Counted from the first letter of the stretch, positions 9,155 to 18,111 are shown. The stretch: 64,000 nucleotides of DNA from Chloracidobacterium sp. (GCA_016720705.1 JADKKB010000007.1:248001-312000); one strand, 5' to 3'. The notes: generated by a model not told the origin, from the letters alone. Numbers and translations are program-made.

Positions 9155-9604
9155 CTACCGCATAAAAATGTCAACATAATCAGCGGCGACATCACACGGA
9201 TTATCTATTTGCTGCATACGCCAATATTTTCGTTTTCCCGTAATACGAAAGATCATCTCGCCCTTTCGCTCACAAGCAACCCCACCGTTGATATGGCTAA
9301 TCTTGGTGATAATAGTTCCGTCGAACGTAAATTCCTTTGCCGAAATCGACGTGATAAACCCGTCAACCGTAACAAAATCGTTATTCTCGCGGCTCTTTTG
9401 CTCGCCTTTGACCGAATAGACTCCCTTATTTACCTTGACTACGGCACTTCCAAAATAGTCCCAACTGATCCACTGCAACGCGAGTTTGTGTTTTCCGGCC
9501 AACAACCTCGCGGCTGACGCACTTTTGACGGTTGTCTTTTGCTGAGCAAAGACTCCGGCCGTTAAACCTAAAATCAACAAAAACAGCACTGCAAATCGTT
9601 TCAT
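9155..9604 (-). CDS. Small secreted protein of unknown function
   Basis: A 149-residue protein with a typical signal peptide (MKRFAVLFLLILGLTAGVFA, cleavage before QQ). The mature part is basic and rich in beta-prone stretches (KGVYSVKGEQKS, FVTVDGFITSI, EMIFRITGKRKYWRM) with two Cys that could form a disulfide (VACERKG and NPCDVA). I do not recognise the family. It starts 1 bp after the stop of the esterase gene, so it is almost certainly co-transcribed with it and may be exported with it. Confidence 0.65.
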   Translation of the reverse strand: MKRFAVLFLLILGLTAGVFAQQKTTVKSASAARLLAGKHKLALQWISWDYFGSAVVKVNKGVYSVKGEQKSRENNDFVTVDGFITSISAKEFTFDGTIITKISHINGGVACERKGEMIFRITGKRKYWRMQQIDNPCDVAADYVDIFMR

Positions 9605-9605
9605 A

Positions 9606-10496
9606 TTATTTCCTCAGCCTACGGTCGGCTACTGCCAAAAACTCTCGCACCTGGTCATTCCAAAATACCCAATCGTGTATTCCGGGATGCTCCCGATATT
9701 CGTGTGCAATTTTTTTCTCATTCATTAATGCGAGAAATTCACGGTTGTTTGCGATCAGAAAATCTTCTGTCCCGCAAGACTGATAGATAAACGGCAAGCC
9801 CTTTATGCGTTCCGAGGTAGATTCGCGGACGATCTTGAAGATATCGTTTGAGTTGCGTGTCTCGCTACCGTCGGCGCCGTAGATCAGTTCCAGAGGCTTC
9901 CCGATATTCGACCCTGCGGTTTTTTCACTCCAGGTCGCCGCACCGAGTGCCCCGCTAAAGCTTCCGACAAGCGAGAACATTTCAGGGTACTTGAGCCCCA
10001 ACTTTAATGATCCGTAACCACCCATCGACAATCCCGCGATCATCCGATGGTCGCGGTCGCCGACTACCCTGAAGTCTTTTTCGATCTCAGTGATCAATTC
10101 CTTAATAATATAGCTTTCAAATTTATCGTTAGGCACCGTGGCACTGTCGGTGTACCATCCGTTGTTGCCCTCGGCCGTGACGATCACAAAGTCGTAACCG
10201 AACGAGAACTGCTCGACATCGGTTTTGTCGATCCAGTTCTTATAATTACCGGTCAGGCCGTGAAGTAAATAGATCACCGGAAACTTCTCATTGGGCTTTG
10301 TTGAGTAATTGGCCGGTAAAATCACACGATAAGGCATATCGCGAGCCATCAGTTTACTCTTAAGCTGACGTTCTTCGACTTTATTCGATCTGGCCGCGAC
10401 GACCGCCTGAGCAGTTGCCGAATTAACGAAAGCTCCTGACGCACTCAAAATAAGCGTCAGGCTCACAATAAAGTTCAACAAATGTTTTGCTCTCAT
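9606..10496 (-). CDS. Secreted alpha/beta-hydrolase esterase (esterase D / Fes-like)
   Basis: A 296-residue exported serine esterase. The signal peptide ends near SATAQ (residue 30). The core has YLLHGLTGNYKNW (oxyanion region, about residue 77), the nucleophile elbow GLSMGGYGS with Ser157, a GTEDFLI acid segment and a catalytic His in EHPGIHDWVFW near the end. This is the putative-esterase family that includes S-formylglutathione hydrolase, mycolyltransferase-like and feruloyl esterases; the substrate is unknown. It lies 16 bp after the zinc-ribbon gene and 1 bp before a small secreted protein, forming a three-gene unit. Confidence 0.88.
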   Translation of the reverse strand: MRAKHLLNFIVSLTLILSASGAFVNSATAQAVVAARSNKVEERQLKSKLMARDMPYRVILPANYSTKPNEKFPVIYLLHGLTGNYKNWIDKTDVEQFSFGYDFVIVTAEGNNGWYTDSATVPNDKFESYIIKELITEIEKDFRVVGDRDHRMIAGLSMGGYGSLKLGLKYPEMFSLVGSFSGALGAATWSEKTAGSNIGKPLELIYGADGSETRNSNDIFKIVRESTSERIKGLPFIYQSCGTEDFLIANNREFLALMNEKKIAHEYREHPGIHDWVFWNDQVREFLAVADRRLRK

Positions 10497-10512
10497 TTCG
10501 CTCCCCGAATAA

Positions 10513-10803
10513 TTATGTAAATAGCTTGCCGAACCATCCGGCGTCCTTCTCTTCGTGATCGACGATCTGTGTCAGTTCACCGGCATCAAGCCAAACCCCT
10601 GAACATTTGTCGCAAACGTCGATCTTGATATTCTCAAAATCCGACTCGACCAGCGTACCGTCGCATTTTGGACATTTGATCGCCAGATTTTTCGATTTCT
10701 CGAATTCCAGCTTTGACTTCATCTTGGCGATCAGTTCTTTTTCCTTACGATGAAAATACTCGGTTTCATACGCAGTACCGAGATCTTTTAGAGGGTTGGT
10801 CAT
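10513..10803 (-). CDS. TFIIB-type zinc-ribbon protein
   Basis: A 96-residue soluble protein with a C-terminal zf-TFIIB domain: CPKCDGTLVESDFENIKIDV and then CDKCSGVWLDAGEL, i.e. two CxxC knuckles about 20 residues apart, followed by an acidic tail (IVDHEEKDAGW). The N-terminal half is a charged helix (EYFHRKEKELIAKMKSKLEF). Such proteins are widespread and of unknown function, probably metal- or nucleic-acid-binding. It is 29 bp downstream of the DUF2270 gene and 16 bp upstream of the esterase. Confidence 0.88.
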   Translation of the reverse strand: MTNPLKDLGTAYETEYFHRKEKELIAKMKSKLEFEKSKNLAIKCPKCDGTLVESDFENIKIDVCDKCSGVWLDAGELTQIVDHEEKDAGWFGKLFT

Positions 10804-10832
10804 AAATAAAGGCTTACTCCTAAAACAAAATT

Positions 10833-11741
10833 CTATACTTCAGTCTTGTGCACACTTCGCATCCTTTGGCGGGCCCTTTTCGATCGGCGGATCGTATTGC
10901 GTCGCTTAAGATTGTTTTCTGCCCAATCTGAAACTTGCTTTAGCGGGTGCCATTCAAAATCTTCGAGCGGCAGAACCTCGCTTGATGAATCACGAAGGAT
11001 GAGCGTGCTGAAAGCGACAAAGATGACAATGAAATTGAACATCAGCACAAACGTCATTACTATCCATCCCGGGGCGAATCCAACAGATGCTCTGGCAACA
11101 AACTCCGAAAGAGTGGTCGGCGGCCCCGGATGAATATACACCTTTAGTAGCCAACTGAGTCCGAGCAATATGAAGATCCAGAGATAGTTAGCCCGCAGTC
11201 GGCGACCGACGGCTTCCCATTCGCTGATCGTAAAGTGCGGCGAGATAAGATCGGACGAAATATGTTCGGCCCATTCCGTATCCGGCGGTATCGTCCGCGA
11301 CGACAGCATCGGGGCGAAATAGCCTGTCTCAAGCACACGCACGCGATTGGCCCAGACCTCGTAATAACGATAACGGCGGGCCTCCATAAAAAGGAAGATC
11401 GAGACCAGTATCGTATTTATCGGAATCGCAAAATGGGGATTTTGCGGGGAACTGAAAACAAATGAGAGCGTTGCTCCGGCCGTGATAACCGCCCAGTTGG
11501 TCGTCGCATCCAGGCGACTACGCCATACATTCGATCGCTGGACCTCTCCACGATAGAAATGGACCATTGCGGTATTAAATTCAGCCGGCTGCAGCTTTTG
11601 TGCGATCGTTATCGGCGTCGATTTCGGTGTTTGGTTGCGCCGCCGCACTTCATCCGCGAACGCCCGAAAGGATTCGGGGACGCTGGTCGTGTGTATGTCG
11701 TCGTCTGTGGTCTGCGTTCCGATCCGGACATCTTCATTCAT
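10833..11741 (-). CDS. DUF2270 integral membrane protein
   Basis: A 302-residue protein matching DUF2270 by the block FNTAMVHFYRGEVQRSNVWR and the later FMEARRYRYYEVWANRVRVL. It has four predicted membrane segments: two near residues 82-118 (WAVITAGATLSFVF; PINTILVSIFLFM) and two near residues 190-250 (YLWIFILLGLSWLL; GWIVMTFVLMFNFIVIFVAF). Both ends are charged and cytoplasmic-looking, and the C-terminus is strongly basic (KRRNTIRRSKRARQRMR). Function unknown. It lies divergent from tadA with about 139 bp between them. Confidence 0.85.
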   Translation of the reverse strand: MNEDVRIGTQTTDDDIHTTSVPESFRAFADEVRRRNQTPKSTPITIAQKLQPAEFNTAMVHFYRGEVQRSNVWRSRLDATTNWAVITAGATLSFVFSSPQNPHFAIPINTILVSIFLFMEARRYRYYEVWANRVRVLETGYFAPMLSSRTIPPDTEWAEHISSDLISPHFTISEWEAVGRRLRANYLWIFILLGLSWLLKVYIHPGPPTTLSEFVARASVGFAPGWIVMTFVLMFNFIVIFVAFSTLILRDSSSEVLPLEDFEWHPLKQVSDWAENNLKRRNTIRRSKRARQRMRSVHKTEV

Positions 11742-11880
11742 AAGCTGAACGGGCTGAACAATTGGGGTGAGTGGTCAAATCCCTGCAAGTATATGGTTTA
11801 ACATTTTCGGTTGATGTATGCAAGAAATATTGCTCGTTGGTGCGTAGTTCACCGGCGGGATATTGCGATAGAATATCGCT

Positions 11881-12342
11881 GTGCTAGATGAAGATGACGA
11901 AAAATGGATGATGCTCGCGCTTGATGCCGCCCGTGCGGCTCAGGATATCGGTGAAGTGCCGATCGGAGCCTGCATCATCAGTAACACCGGCGAATTACTT
12001 TCTTCCGGATTTAACCGTACGATAACGGACTGTGACCCTACTGCCCACGCCGAGATCGTGGCTCTTCGCGCGGCGGCAACAGTTGTCGAGAACTACCGCT
12101 TAACGGGCGTGACGCTCTATACGACTCTTGAGCCGTGCGCAATGTGCGCCGGGGCTTTGGTCACCTCTCGTGTGAAGCGGGTAGTTTACGGTGCTAACGA
12201 CGAACGGTTTGGGGCTATTGATACTCATTTTGGGATCGGAAAAGGTAGCGAACTGAATCACCGGATCGAATTTACTTGCGGCGTCTTAGCGGACGAGTGC
12301 CGCGAATTATTACGATCCTTCTTTCGCTCAAGACGAAAATAG
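11881..12342 (+). CDS. tadA: tRNA adenosine(34) deaminase
   Basis: Zinc deaminase that converts A34 to inosine in tRNA-Arg(ACG). It starts at GTG 11881; 153 residues. The zinc/catalytic signature is complete: HAE at residues 56-58 and PCAMC at 85-89, with the family's GVTLYTTLEPCAMCAGAL context. The next feature, tRNA-Ser, begins 50 bp downstream. The gene is divergent from the DUF2270 gene. Confidence 0.94.
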   Translation: MLDEDDEKWMMLALDAARAAQDIGEVPIGACIISNTGELLSSGFNRTITDCDPTAHAEIVALRAAATVVENYRLTGVTLYTTLEPCAMCAGALVTSRVKRVVYGANDERFGAIDTHFGIGKGSELNHRIEFTCGVLADECRELLRSFFRSRRK

Positions 12343-12392
12343 TTCGCGAACTTGATATTTTCGAACCCAAACACTTATTATTGAAAGTTCGC

Positions 12393-12482
<90 letters not shown>

Positions 12483-12589
12483 TTACATTGTCAGACCATT
12501 AGAATGTAACAGCACTTACTTGGTTTAAGCACTAAGGCTATATCTAACCTCATACAGCGATCATAAATTAATCGGAGGGCTACAAAGTT

Positions 12590-13342
12590 ATGCCATTGAC
12601 CAAAAGATTGACAGCCGAGTTTATCGGCACACTCTGGCTTGTACTTGGCGGTTGCGGTAGTGCGGTGCTTGCCGCAGCGTTTCCAAACTTGGGTATCGGG
12701 TTTGCCGGAGTTGCACTAGCTTTCGGACTTACGGTTCTAACAGGTGTCTTTGCTCTAGGGCATATTTCCGGAGGGCATTTTAATCCGGCGGTTTCGATCG
12801 GTCTTTGGGCAGGAAAGCGTTTCGACGCCAAAGACGTGCTGCCTTACATCGTGGCTCAGGTATTGGGGGCGATCGCCGGAGCTGGAATACTCTATATTAT
12901 TGCCAGCGGCAAAGCAGGTTTTAGCTTGGTTGGCGGGTTTGCTGCCAATGGATTTGGTGAGCATTCACCGGGTAAATACGAGATCCTTGCGTGTTTTGTG
13001 TCGGAAGTGGTAATGACGTTCTTTTTCCTGATCGTCATCCTAGGTTCCACTCATAAACGTGCTCCGAAAGGGTTTGCTGCGATCGCGATCGGATTGTGCC
13101 TTACTTTGATCCATCTGATCTCGATACCGGTGACAAATACTTCGGTAAATCCTGCCCGCAGTACCGGACCCGCAGTATTTGTTCAGGGATGGGCATTTAG
13201 CGAATTATGGCTATTCTGGCTTGCCCCGATCCTCGGTGCATTGTTAGCCGGGTTTGTTTTCAGTTGGTTGGGCGATGACGGGAACGCATCTGATTCGGTA
13301 ATCGTCGAGGAAACGGTTATCATTGAAGAATTGGCAGGTTAA
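12590..13342 (+). CDS. aqpZ: Aquaporin Z-type water channel
   Basis: A 250-residue MIP-family channel with six membrane helices and the two half-helix NPA motifs: GHFNPAVS (Asn65) and SVNPARS (Asn187). The selectivity filter looks like a water-specific aquaporin: Phe near residue 45, His175, a small residue near 184 and Arg190, as in AqpZ and unlike glycerol facilitators. The C-terminus is acidic and extended by about 20 residues (DDGN ... VIVEETVIIEE). SD GGAGGG lies 10 nt before the ATG. It is bracketed by two serine tRNA genes. Confidence 0.95.
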   Translation: MPLTKRLTAEFIGTLWLVLGGCGSAVLAAAFPNLGIGFAGVALAFGLTVLTGVFALGHISGGHFNPAVSIGLWAGKRFDAKDVLPYIVAQVLGAIAGAGILYIIASGKAGFSLVGGFAANGFGEHSPGKYEILACFVSEVVMTFFFLIVILGSTHKRAPKGFAAIAIGLCLTLIHLISIPVTNTSVNPARSTGPAVFVQGWAFSELWLFWLAPILGALLAGFVFSWLGDDGNASDSVIVEETVIIEELAG

Positions 13343-13390
13343 CGTTTCGGCCGTGTGAGTTCGCGGCTTCTTTGAAAATTAGTTTAGTAC

Positions 13391-13481
13391 GGAAAGGTGC
13401 AAGAGCGGTTGAATTGGCTACATTGGAAATGTAGTGAACCTCAAAAGGGTTCCGTGGGTTCGAATCCCACCCTTTCCGCCA
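13391..13481 (+). tRNA. tRNA-Ser(GGA)
   Basis: A 91-nt class II tRNA. Acceptor GGAAAGG pairs with CCTTTCC, with discriminator G and encoded CCA ending at 13481. Anticodon stem CTACA/TGTAG encloses the loop TTGGAAA (anticodon GGA). Its T-arm is identical to that of tRNA-Ser(CGA) about 1 kb upstream, and the variable arm is long (GAACC ... GGTTC). Confidence 0.95.
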
Positions 13482-13483
13482 TA

Positions 13484-13585
13484 TGGTCTCAGGCTCCGCA
13501 CAAGGTTTGAGTTGTGAACTCCGCTAGGCGAGGAATCGAGCAACGGTAGCGATTTCAGCTTGTGTTGCGGTAAAGTCTGAGACCA
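13484..13585. repeat. Imperfect inverted repeat directly after tRNA-Ser
   Basis: The outer arms TGGTCTCAG (13484-13492) and CTGAGACCA (13577-13585) pair perfectly, and inner segments CCGCACAAG and CTTGTGTTGCGG pair with a 3-nt bulge, giving a long stem around a roughly 60-nt middle with further short self-complementarity. It begins 3 nt after the tRNA CCA. There is no T-run, so it is not a plain terminator. It could be a structured RNA, a tRNA-processing-linked element, or a REP/MITE-like mobile repeat. The rest of the 263-bp gap to the dipeptidase holds only a short direct repeat (AATAGCT twice). Confidence 0.55.
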
Positions 13586-13744
13586 CCAATATTTAATAGC
13601 TAATAGCTTGTGTCGCATAGCGACGAGGATGATTGATCGAAAGAGGCGATAGGATGTTTCCCGATGGGGATTCCCTTTCGCCTTTTTCGCTTTTCTGTTT
13701 TGTGTCATCCAAATGTTATAAATATTACGTTCGATCACAAATAT

Positions 13745-15058
13745 ATGAAACGTATCTTTAGTTGCACGCTTGCGGCATTTGTAATCCTCTCGTTTTCGGG
13801 TATTGGGACGCTGGCACAGACGATCGGCAACGATGCCGCACTCGTCGCCAAGGCGAAAAAGATCCACGCACAGGTGATCACACTGGACACGCATAATGAT
13901 ATTGACACCCGAAACTTCACTGACAGTGTCAACTATACGCAAGACCTCCCAAATCAGGTCAACATCCCCAAAATGATCCGCGGCGGACTGGATGTCTCCT
14001 GGATGATCGTTTATACGGGCCAGGGCGACCTCACCGAAGAAGGCTATAGAAAGGCATATCAGAATGCGATCGAAAAGTTTGATGCGATCCACCGACTCAC
14101 TGAGAAGATCGCTCCGGACAAGATCGGGCTAGCACTCACGTCGAATGATGTGCGACGCCTCCATAAGGCCGGCAAGAAGATCGCAATGATCGGGGTCGAG
14201 AACGGATATCCGATCGGCACCGACCTTGGCAATATACGAAAGTTTGCCGATCTCGGTGCACGATATATGTCTCTGGCACATAATGGGCACAGCCAACTTG
14301 CCGATTCCAACACAGGCGAGAGTGATAACAAGTGGCTTTACAACGGCCTTAGTGATCTAGGCAAAAAAGCGATCATTGAGATGAACAAATGGGGAATCAT
14401 CGTCGACCTCTCTCATCCCTCCAAGCAATCGAATATTCAGGCGTTGCAGCTGACCAAGGCTCCCGTCATTGCGTCACATTCGGGTGCCAGAGCTCTTTGC
14501 GATCACAGTCGCAATCTGTCGGATGAAGAACTGGAACTGATCAAACTCAATGGCGGCGTTGTTCAGGCCGTTGCATTCCGAAGCTATGTCAGCAAGGCCA
14601 AAAGCGAGTTGCGAGCTGCCAAGACAGCCGAGATCTCAAAGGAATTGGCAGAAAAGGAGAAGTTCACTATCATCCCGAGAGCCGATGTAATGAAAATGTC
14701 TGAGGCCGATCGTAATGGCTATATGACACGCATCACCGCATTCCGAGCCAAGACAAACCCGATCATTAAGGAAAGGCTCAAGGAAATTGCACCCGATGTA
14801 AATGTTAAGGATTTTGTCGATCATATCGATTACCTTGTCAAAAAGATCGGTATCGATCACGTTGGCATCAGTTCGGACTTTGACGGCGGCGGCGGCGTCG
14901 AGGGGTGGGACAACGCAGGCGAGACGTTTAACGTCACCCTCGAACTCGTTCGTCGTGGCTACACCAAGCAGCAGATCGGAAAGCTTTGGAGCGGCAACCT
15001 CCTACGTGTTCTCGATGATGTCCAAAAAATTGCTAAAAGACTGCAATCTGTGAAATAG
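13745..15058 (+). CDS. Secreted membrane dipeptidase (peptidase M19)
   Basis: Zinc dipeptidase of the M19/renal dipeptidase family, TIM-barrel fold, acting outside the cytoplasm. I start it at ATG 13745 because this gives a signal peptide (MKRIFSCTLAAFVILSFSG, cleavage near LAQ) at once; the 27 in-frame codons upstream add nothing typical. 437 residues. Metal ligands and active-site motifs are visible: DTHNDIDTRNF (His/Asp), the Glu in VENGYPIG, DLSHPSKQS and ASHSGARALCDHSRNLSD, and HVGISSDFDGGGGVEGW near the C-terminus. The segment of about residues 285-345 is an insertion of charged helices (AKSELRAAKTAEISKELAEK). Followed by a strong terminator. Confidence 0.92.
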   Translation: MKRIFSCTLAAFVILSFSGIGTLAQTIGNDAALVAKAKKIHAQVITLDTHNDIDTRNFTDSVNYTQDLPNQVNIPKMIRGGLDVSWMIVYTGQGDLTEEGYRKAYQNAIEKFDAIHRLTEKIAPDKIGLALTSNDVRRLHKAGKKIAMIGVENGYPIGTDLGNIRKFADLGARYMSLAHNGHSQLADSNTGESDNKWLYNGLSDLGKKAIIEMNKWGIIVDLSHPSKQSNIQALQLTKAPVIASHSGARALCDHSRNLSDEELELIKLNGGVVQAVAFRSYVSKAKSELRAAKTAEISKELAEKEKFTIIPRADVMKMSEADRNGYMTRITAFRAKTNPIIKERLKEIAPDVNVKDFVDHIDYLVKKIGIDHVGISSDFDGGGGVEGWDNAGETFNVTLELVRRGYTKQQIGKLWSGNLLRVLDDVQKIAKRLQSVK

Positions 15059-15102
15059 CAGATGCCCCCTTACGGCATAGAACCGAATCACTCTTAGACA
15101 GA

Positions 15103-15129
15103 ATGCCCGCCAATTCGGCGGGCATTTTT
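15103..15129 (+). terminator. Rho-independent terminator after dipeptidase gene
   Basis: ATGCCCGCC AATTC GGCGGGCAT forms a 9-bp GC-rich stem with a 5-nt loop, followed by TTTTT. It ends the dipeptidase transcript and insulates dnaX. Confidence 0.9.
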
Positions 15130-15237
15130 ACATATTCATCAAATCTATTGCAGCGTATTACCACTGCCGTTATAGAGAGCTCTTCGTCTGTTCGCGTTTA
15201 CTAATCCGGCGTAACGAATTACAATTCAATATTCACA

Positions 15238-17154
15238 ATGAGCTATCAGGTAATCGCCCGAAAATGGCGGCCACAAACATTCGAAGAGGTAACCGGTCAG
15301 GAGATCATTACGCACACTCTGCGCAATGCTCTCGAACACGACCGTTTGCACCACGCGTACCTGTTTTCCGGTGCCCGCGGCGTCGGCAAGACGACGACCG
15401 CACGACTGCTCGCCAAATCGCTCAATTGCCATAAGACATCAGGGCCCAATCTGACGCCGTGCTCCGGAGCGAATGAGGCAATGTGCCCTTCGTGCCTGGA
15501 GATTTCCGAGAGCCGCTCGATCGATGTCCTCGAGATCGACGCCGCATCTCATACCGGGATCGATGACGTTAGAGAAACGATCATTGAAAGTATCAACTTC
15601 AATCCTGCTCGCGATCGTTACAAGGTCTTTATTATTGACGAGGTCCACCAGCTTTCTAAGCCGGCGTTCAATGCTCTGCTAAAGACGCTCGAAGAACCGC
15701 CCGAACGCGTGGTCTTCGTAATGGCGACGACCGAACTGCATAAGGTGCCCGATACCATCCTGTCGCGTTGTCAGGAATTTCAGTTTCGAACCATTCCGCT
15801 ACAGAAGATATACGATCGTCTGAAATTGATTGCCGATGCTGAAAAGATCAACATTGCCGAAGATGCCCTTCGCGAGATCGCCCGATCAGGTGAGGGTTCG
15901 ATGCGTGACGCACAGTCAAACTTCGACCAGGTCATCAGTTTTTCCGGAGAGGCGATCACTGCCGCCGATGTAGCGAGTTCGCTTGGATTTGCCGGCGTTG
16001 AGATAATGACCCGCGTTATCACGGCGGTCACCGCACGCGACGCCAAAGATATCTTGTCGGTCGTCGATGACCTTGTCGGACGCGGCCACGATCTTCGCAA
16101 CTTTTGTCGCGACTTGCTCGGGCTTTACCGCGATATGCTGGTCTATAAGGTCGTCGGCGACGATCCGAAATTCTTTGAAACTGCAGTCATCAGCCCGGAA
16201 ATGATGAAAGAGTTGAGTAGCGGTTCGACTGAGGCCGACATACTTAGAGCTTTCAACTCACTCGCCGAAACCGAAACGAAACTTAAAGAAGCGACACATT
16301 CCCGATATGTGATCGAGATCGGCTTGATCAAACTCATTGAACTCAGACGGGTCGAACCGGTCGAGGATCTGCTACGGCGGCTCGAATCGATCACCGGCGG
16401 TAGTTTTGTAGCCACGCCACCTGCATCCTCACTGCATGCCGCCCCCGAAGAAAAAAAAACTCTTAAAATAGCCAATCTCGCCGCTTCTGTTCTTGCGAGT
16501 CCGCCTCCCGCAGAGACCGTTGAAGTTGCGGTTGCCGTAACGCCAGTTGAAGTGGAAACGGCGAAACCGCCCCCAAATGCCGTTGCCCCGAATGGGCAAG
16601 AACCGGAGTTCCCTCCAGACAACGACATTTTTGAAGAGCCGCCTTTCGATCCCGGATTTGAAGTTTTCGACACACCGCCGATCAACGTTGCTCCGATTGC
16701 TCCGACGCGGGAAGTTAGATCCGATCCGTCCAAAATGCCTGTGCGGCGGTTGCCGCCACCCACCGCGGACGAACTCGCACATTTCGACGATAAGAATCTT
16801 GATGCTTACTACGAGTTCAAACTACAGGTGACCGGCGACGATCTGCTTCCGATCCGTCAAAAATCGGAAATTATTAAAGCTTTATTGGATGAAGAAACGG
16901 TGATTCCCCGACAAATCCCGCGTCCGGTAACGGCACCGAAGATCGCGGCGGCGGTGGCCTATGACCTCAGCGATATGATGTCAACTGTCGAAGACGATAT
17001 TTCGCCCTCAGAAATGCCAAAGTTGGGAGTTAGCCCAACCGACGACGAACTCCAGGCTTACGCAGCAGTCCATCCCGCTGTGCGTCGAGTTGTAAATGTT
17101 TTTCGCGGCAAGATCGTCGAAGTGAGTGACAATCGTCCGAAACCCCGAACATAG
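15238..17154 (+). CDS. dnaX: DNA polymerase III subunits gamma/tau
   Basis: Clamp-loader ATPase of the replicative polymerase. 638 residues for full-length tau. Walker A GARGVGKT is at residues 45-52, the four zinc ligands are C64, C75, C83 and C86, Walker B is VFIIDEVHQLS and the SRC motif is ILSRCQEF. Domain III ends near residue 385. A Pro/Ala-rich linker (about 395-515) follows, then a short tail ending in basic residues that is unlike the E. coli tau C-terminus. A run of nine A at 16451-16459 (codons 405-407) offers a slippage site that would give a short gamma form (see separate entry). The gene stands between a terminator and the TPM operon. Confidence 0.96.
   Translation: MSYQVIARKWRPQTFEEVTGQEIITHTLRNALEHDRLHHAYLFSGARGVGKTTTARLLAKSLNCHKTSGPNLTPCSGANEAMCPSCLEISESRSIDVLEIDAASHTGIDDVRETIIESINFNPARDRYKVFIIDEVHQLSKPAFNALLKTLEEPPERVVFVMATTELHKVPDTILSRCQEFQFRTIPLQKIYDRLKLIADAEKINIAEDALREIARSGEGSMRDAQSNFDQVISFSGEAITAADVASSLGFAGVEIMTRVITAVTARDAKDILSVVDDLVGRGHDLRNFCRDLLGLYRDMLVYKVVGDDPKFFETAVISPEMMKELSSGSTEADILRAFNSLAETETKLKEATHSRYVIEIGLIKLIELRRVEPVEDLLRRLESITGGSFVATPPASSLHAAPEEKKTLKIANLAASVLASPPPAETVEVAVAVTPVEVETAKPPPNAVAPNGQEPEFPPDNDIFEEPPFDPGFEVFDTPPINVAPIAPTREVRSDPSKMPVRRLPPPTADELAHFDDKNLDAYYEFKLQVTGDDLLPIRQKSEIIKALLDEETVIPRQIPRPVTAPKIAAAVAYDLSDMMSTVEDDISPSEMPKLGVSPTDDELQAYAAVHPAVRRVVNVFRGKIVEVSDNRPKPRT
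16451..16459 (+). promoter_or_regulatory. A9 slippage tract in dnaX, predicted gamma/tau switch
   Basis: Nine consecutive A occur in frame GAA GAA AAA AAA ACT. Loss of one A gives GAA GAA AAA AAA CTC TTA AAA TAG; gain of one gives AAA AAA AAC TCT TAA. Either slip reaches a stop within 2-3 codons, making a product of about 409-410 residues that keeps domains I-III and loses the linker and tail. Thermus thermophilus dnaX makes gamma by transcriptional slippage on an A9 run, and E. coli by -1 frameshifting on A AAA AAG; the size and place here fit gamma. The tract and stops are seen; the function is inferred. Confidence 0.65.
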
Positions 17155-17208
17155 CTCGGGCACCCATCGTATTATTTTGATATAGTTATTGGGATCGTTA
17201 CATATTGA

Positions 17209-18111
17209 ATGAGAAGAACCTCTTTAATTGATCGGATCGGCTTATTCGGGGCTGTTTTGGTTTTGTTTTGTGCGGCTATTCCTGCATTTGGCCAGGACCA
17301 ACCGTGGTCGCAAAACACTTCACCATTGCCGGCCCCTACCGGATTTGTCAATGATTATGCCGGTGTCATAGACGCCGTGACCAAACAACAACTCGAAAGC
17401 AAACTCAAACAATTTAAGGAGACTACCTCACCGTCAGTCGAGATCGCGGTAGTGACGGTTAAGTCGACCGGTGATCGAGCGATCGTTGATTATTCGCTGG
17501 CTGTTGCTCGCGGATGGAAGATCGGATCAAAACTCGACGACAACCCAAGTGCCCTTTTGCTCGTCGCCGTAGATGACCGAAAGTACTTCACGCAGATCAG
17601 TAAGGACCTCGAGGATGAACTCCCGGATGGGGTTGCGGGCAGCCTACAGCGTCAATATTTAGTACCTGAATTCCGAAAAGGCAATTACGGAAAAGGTATT
17701 GCGGATACGATCGACGCATATATTGAGACGATCAGAAACAAGGGAAATGCACCTGTACAAAAGCCGGGTGCGACGCCGACAGCGTCACGCGGAGGCGACG
17801 GATCGCCCGGCGGCACTTTGTTTTGCTGTCTGATGGTCATAATTCTTTTCATAATCGTTGTCGTCGCTTCGCGCGGAAAGGGCGGTCCGACCAAGGGCGA
17901 TAAAGGGCGTTGGGGCGGAGGCGGATTTGGCGGAGGCGGCGGAGGCGGATCGGGTGCCTTGCCGTGGATCATAGGAAGTATCCTTAGCGGTGGCTCAGGT
18001 GGATCTTCGTCTTCGTCAGGTGACTGGGGTTCGTCATCGGGCGGCAGTGATTGGGGCGGATTCGGCGGCGGCGGTGATTTCGGCGGCGGCGGGTCCGGAG
18101 GAGATTGGTAG
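17209..18111 (+). CDS. TPM-domain (DUF477) membrane-anchored protein
   Basis: A 300-residue protein: signal peptide (GAVLVLFCAAIPAFGQ), TPM_phosphatase/DUF477 domain at about residues 45-170 (GFVNDYAGVIDAVTKQQLES; SVEIAVVTVKSTGDRAIVDY; the NPSALLLVAVDDRKY core), one membrane helix near residues 205-225 (LFCCLMVIILFIIVVVAS), then a Gly/Ser/Trp-rich low-complexity tail (WGGGGFGGGGG ... GGDW). TPM proteins are exported, and members act in photosystem II repair in plants; the bacterial role is unclear. It is 3 bp upstream of a nucleotidyltransferase-like gene and near lemA; TPM and LemA are often adjacent. Confidence 0.9.
   Translation: MRRTSLIDRIGLFGAVLVLFCAAIPAFGQDQPWSQNTSPLPAPTGFVNDYAGVIDAVTKQQLESKLKQFKETTSPSVEIAVVTVKSTGDRAIVDYSLAVARGWKIGSKLDDNPSALLLVAVDDRKYFTQISKDLEDELPDGVAGSLQRQYLVPEFRKGNYGKGIADTIDAYIETIRNKGNAPVQKPGATPTASRGGDGSPGGTLFCCLMVIILFIIVVVASRGKGGPTKGDKGRWGGGGFGGGGGGGSGALPWIIGSILSGGSGGSSSSSGDWGSSSGGSDWGGFGGGGDFGGGGSGGDW

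Noticed and set aside
13418..14092. Long minus-strand open frame over tRNA-Ser and the dipeptidase start
   Set aside because: It overlaps a tRNA and a clear M19 peptidase on the other strand, has no family pattern or start signal, and its end is the kind of spurious translation often seen over tRNA genes.
16143..16763. Minus-strand open frame antisense to the dnaX linker
   Set aside because: Ser/Gly/Thr-rich translation arises from the biased codons of the Pro/Ala-rich dnaX linker; no start context or homology pattern.
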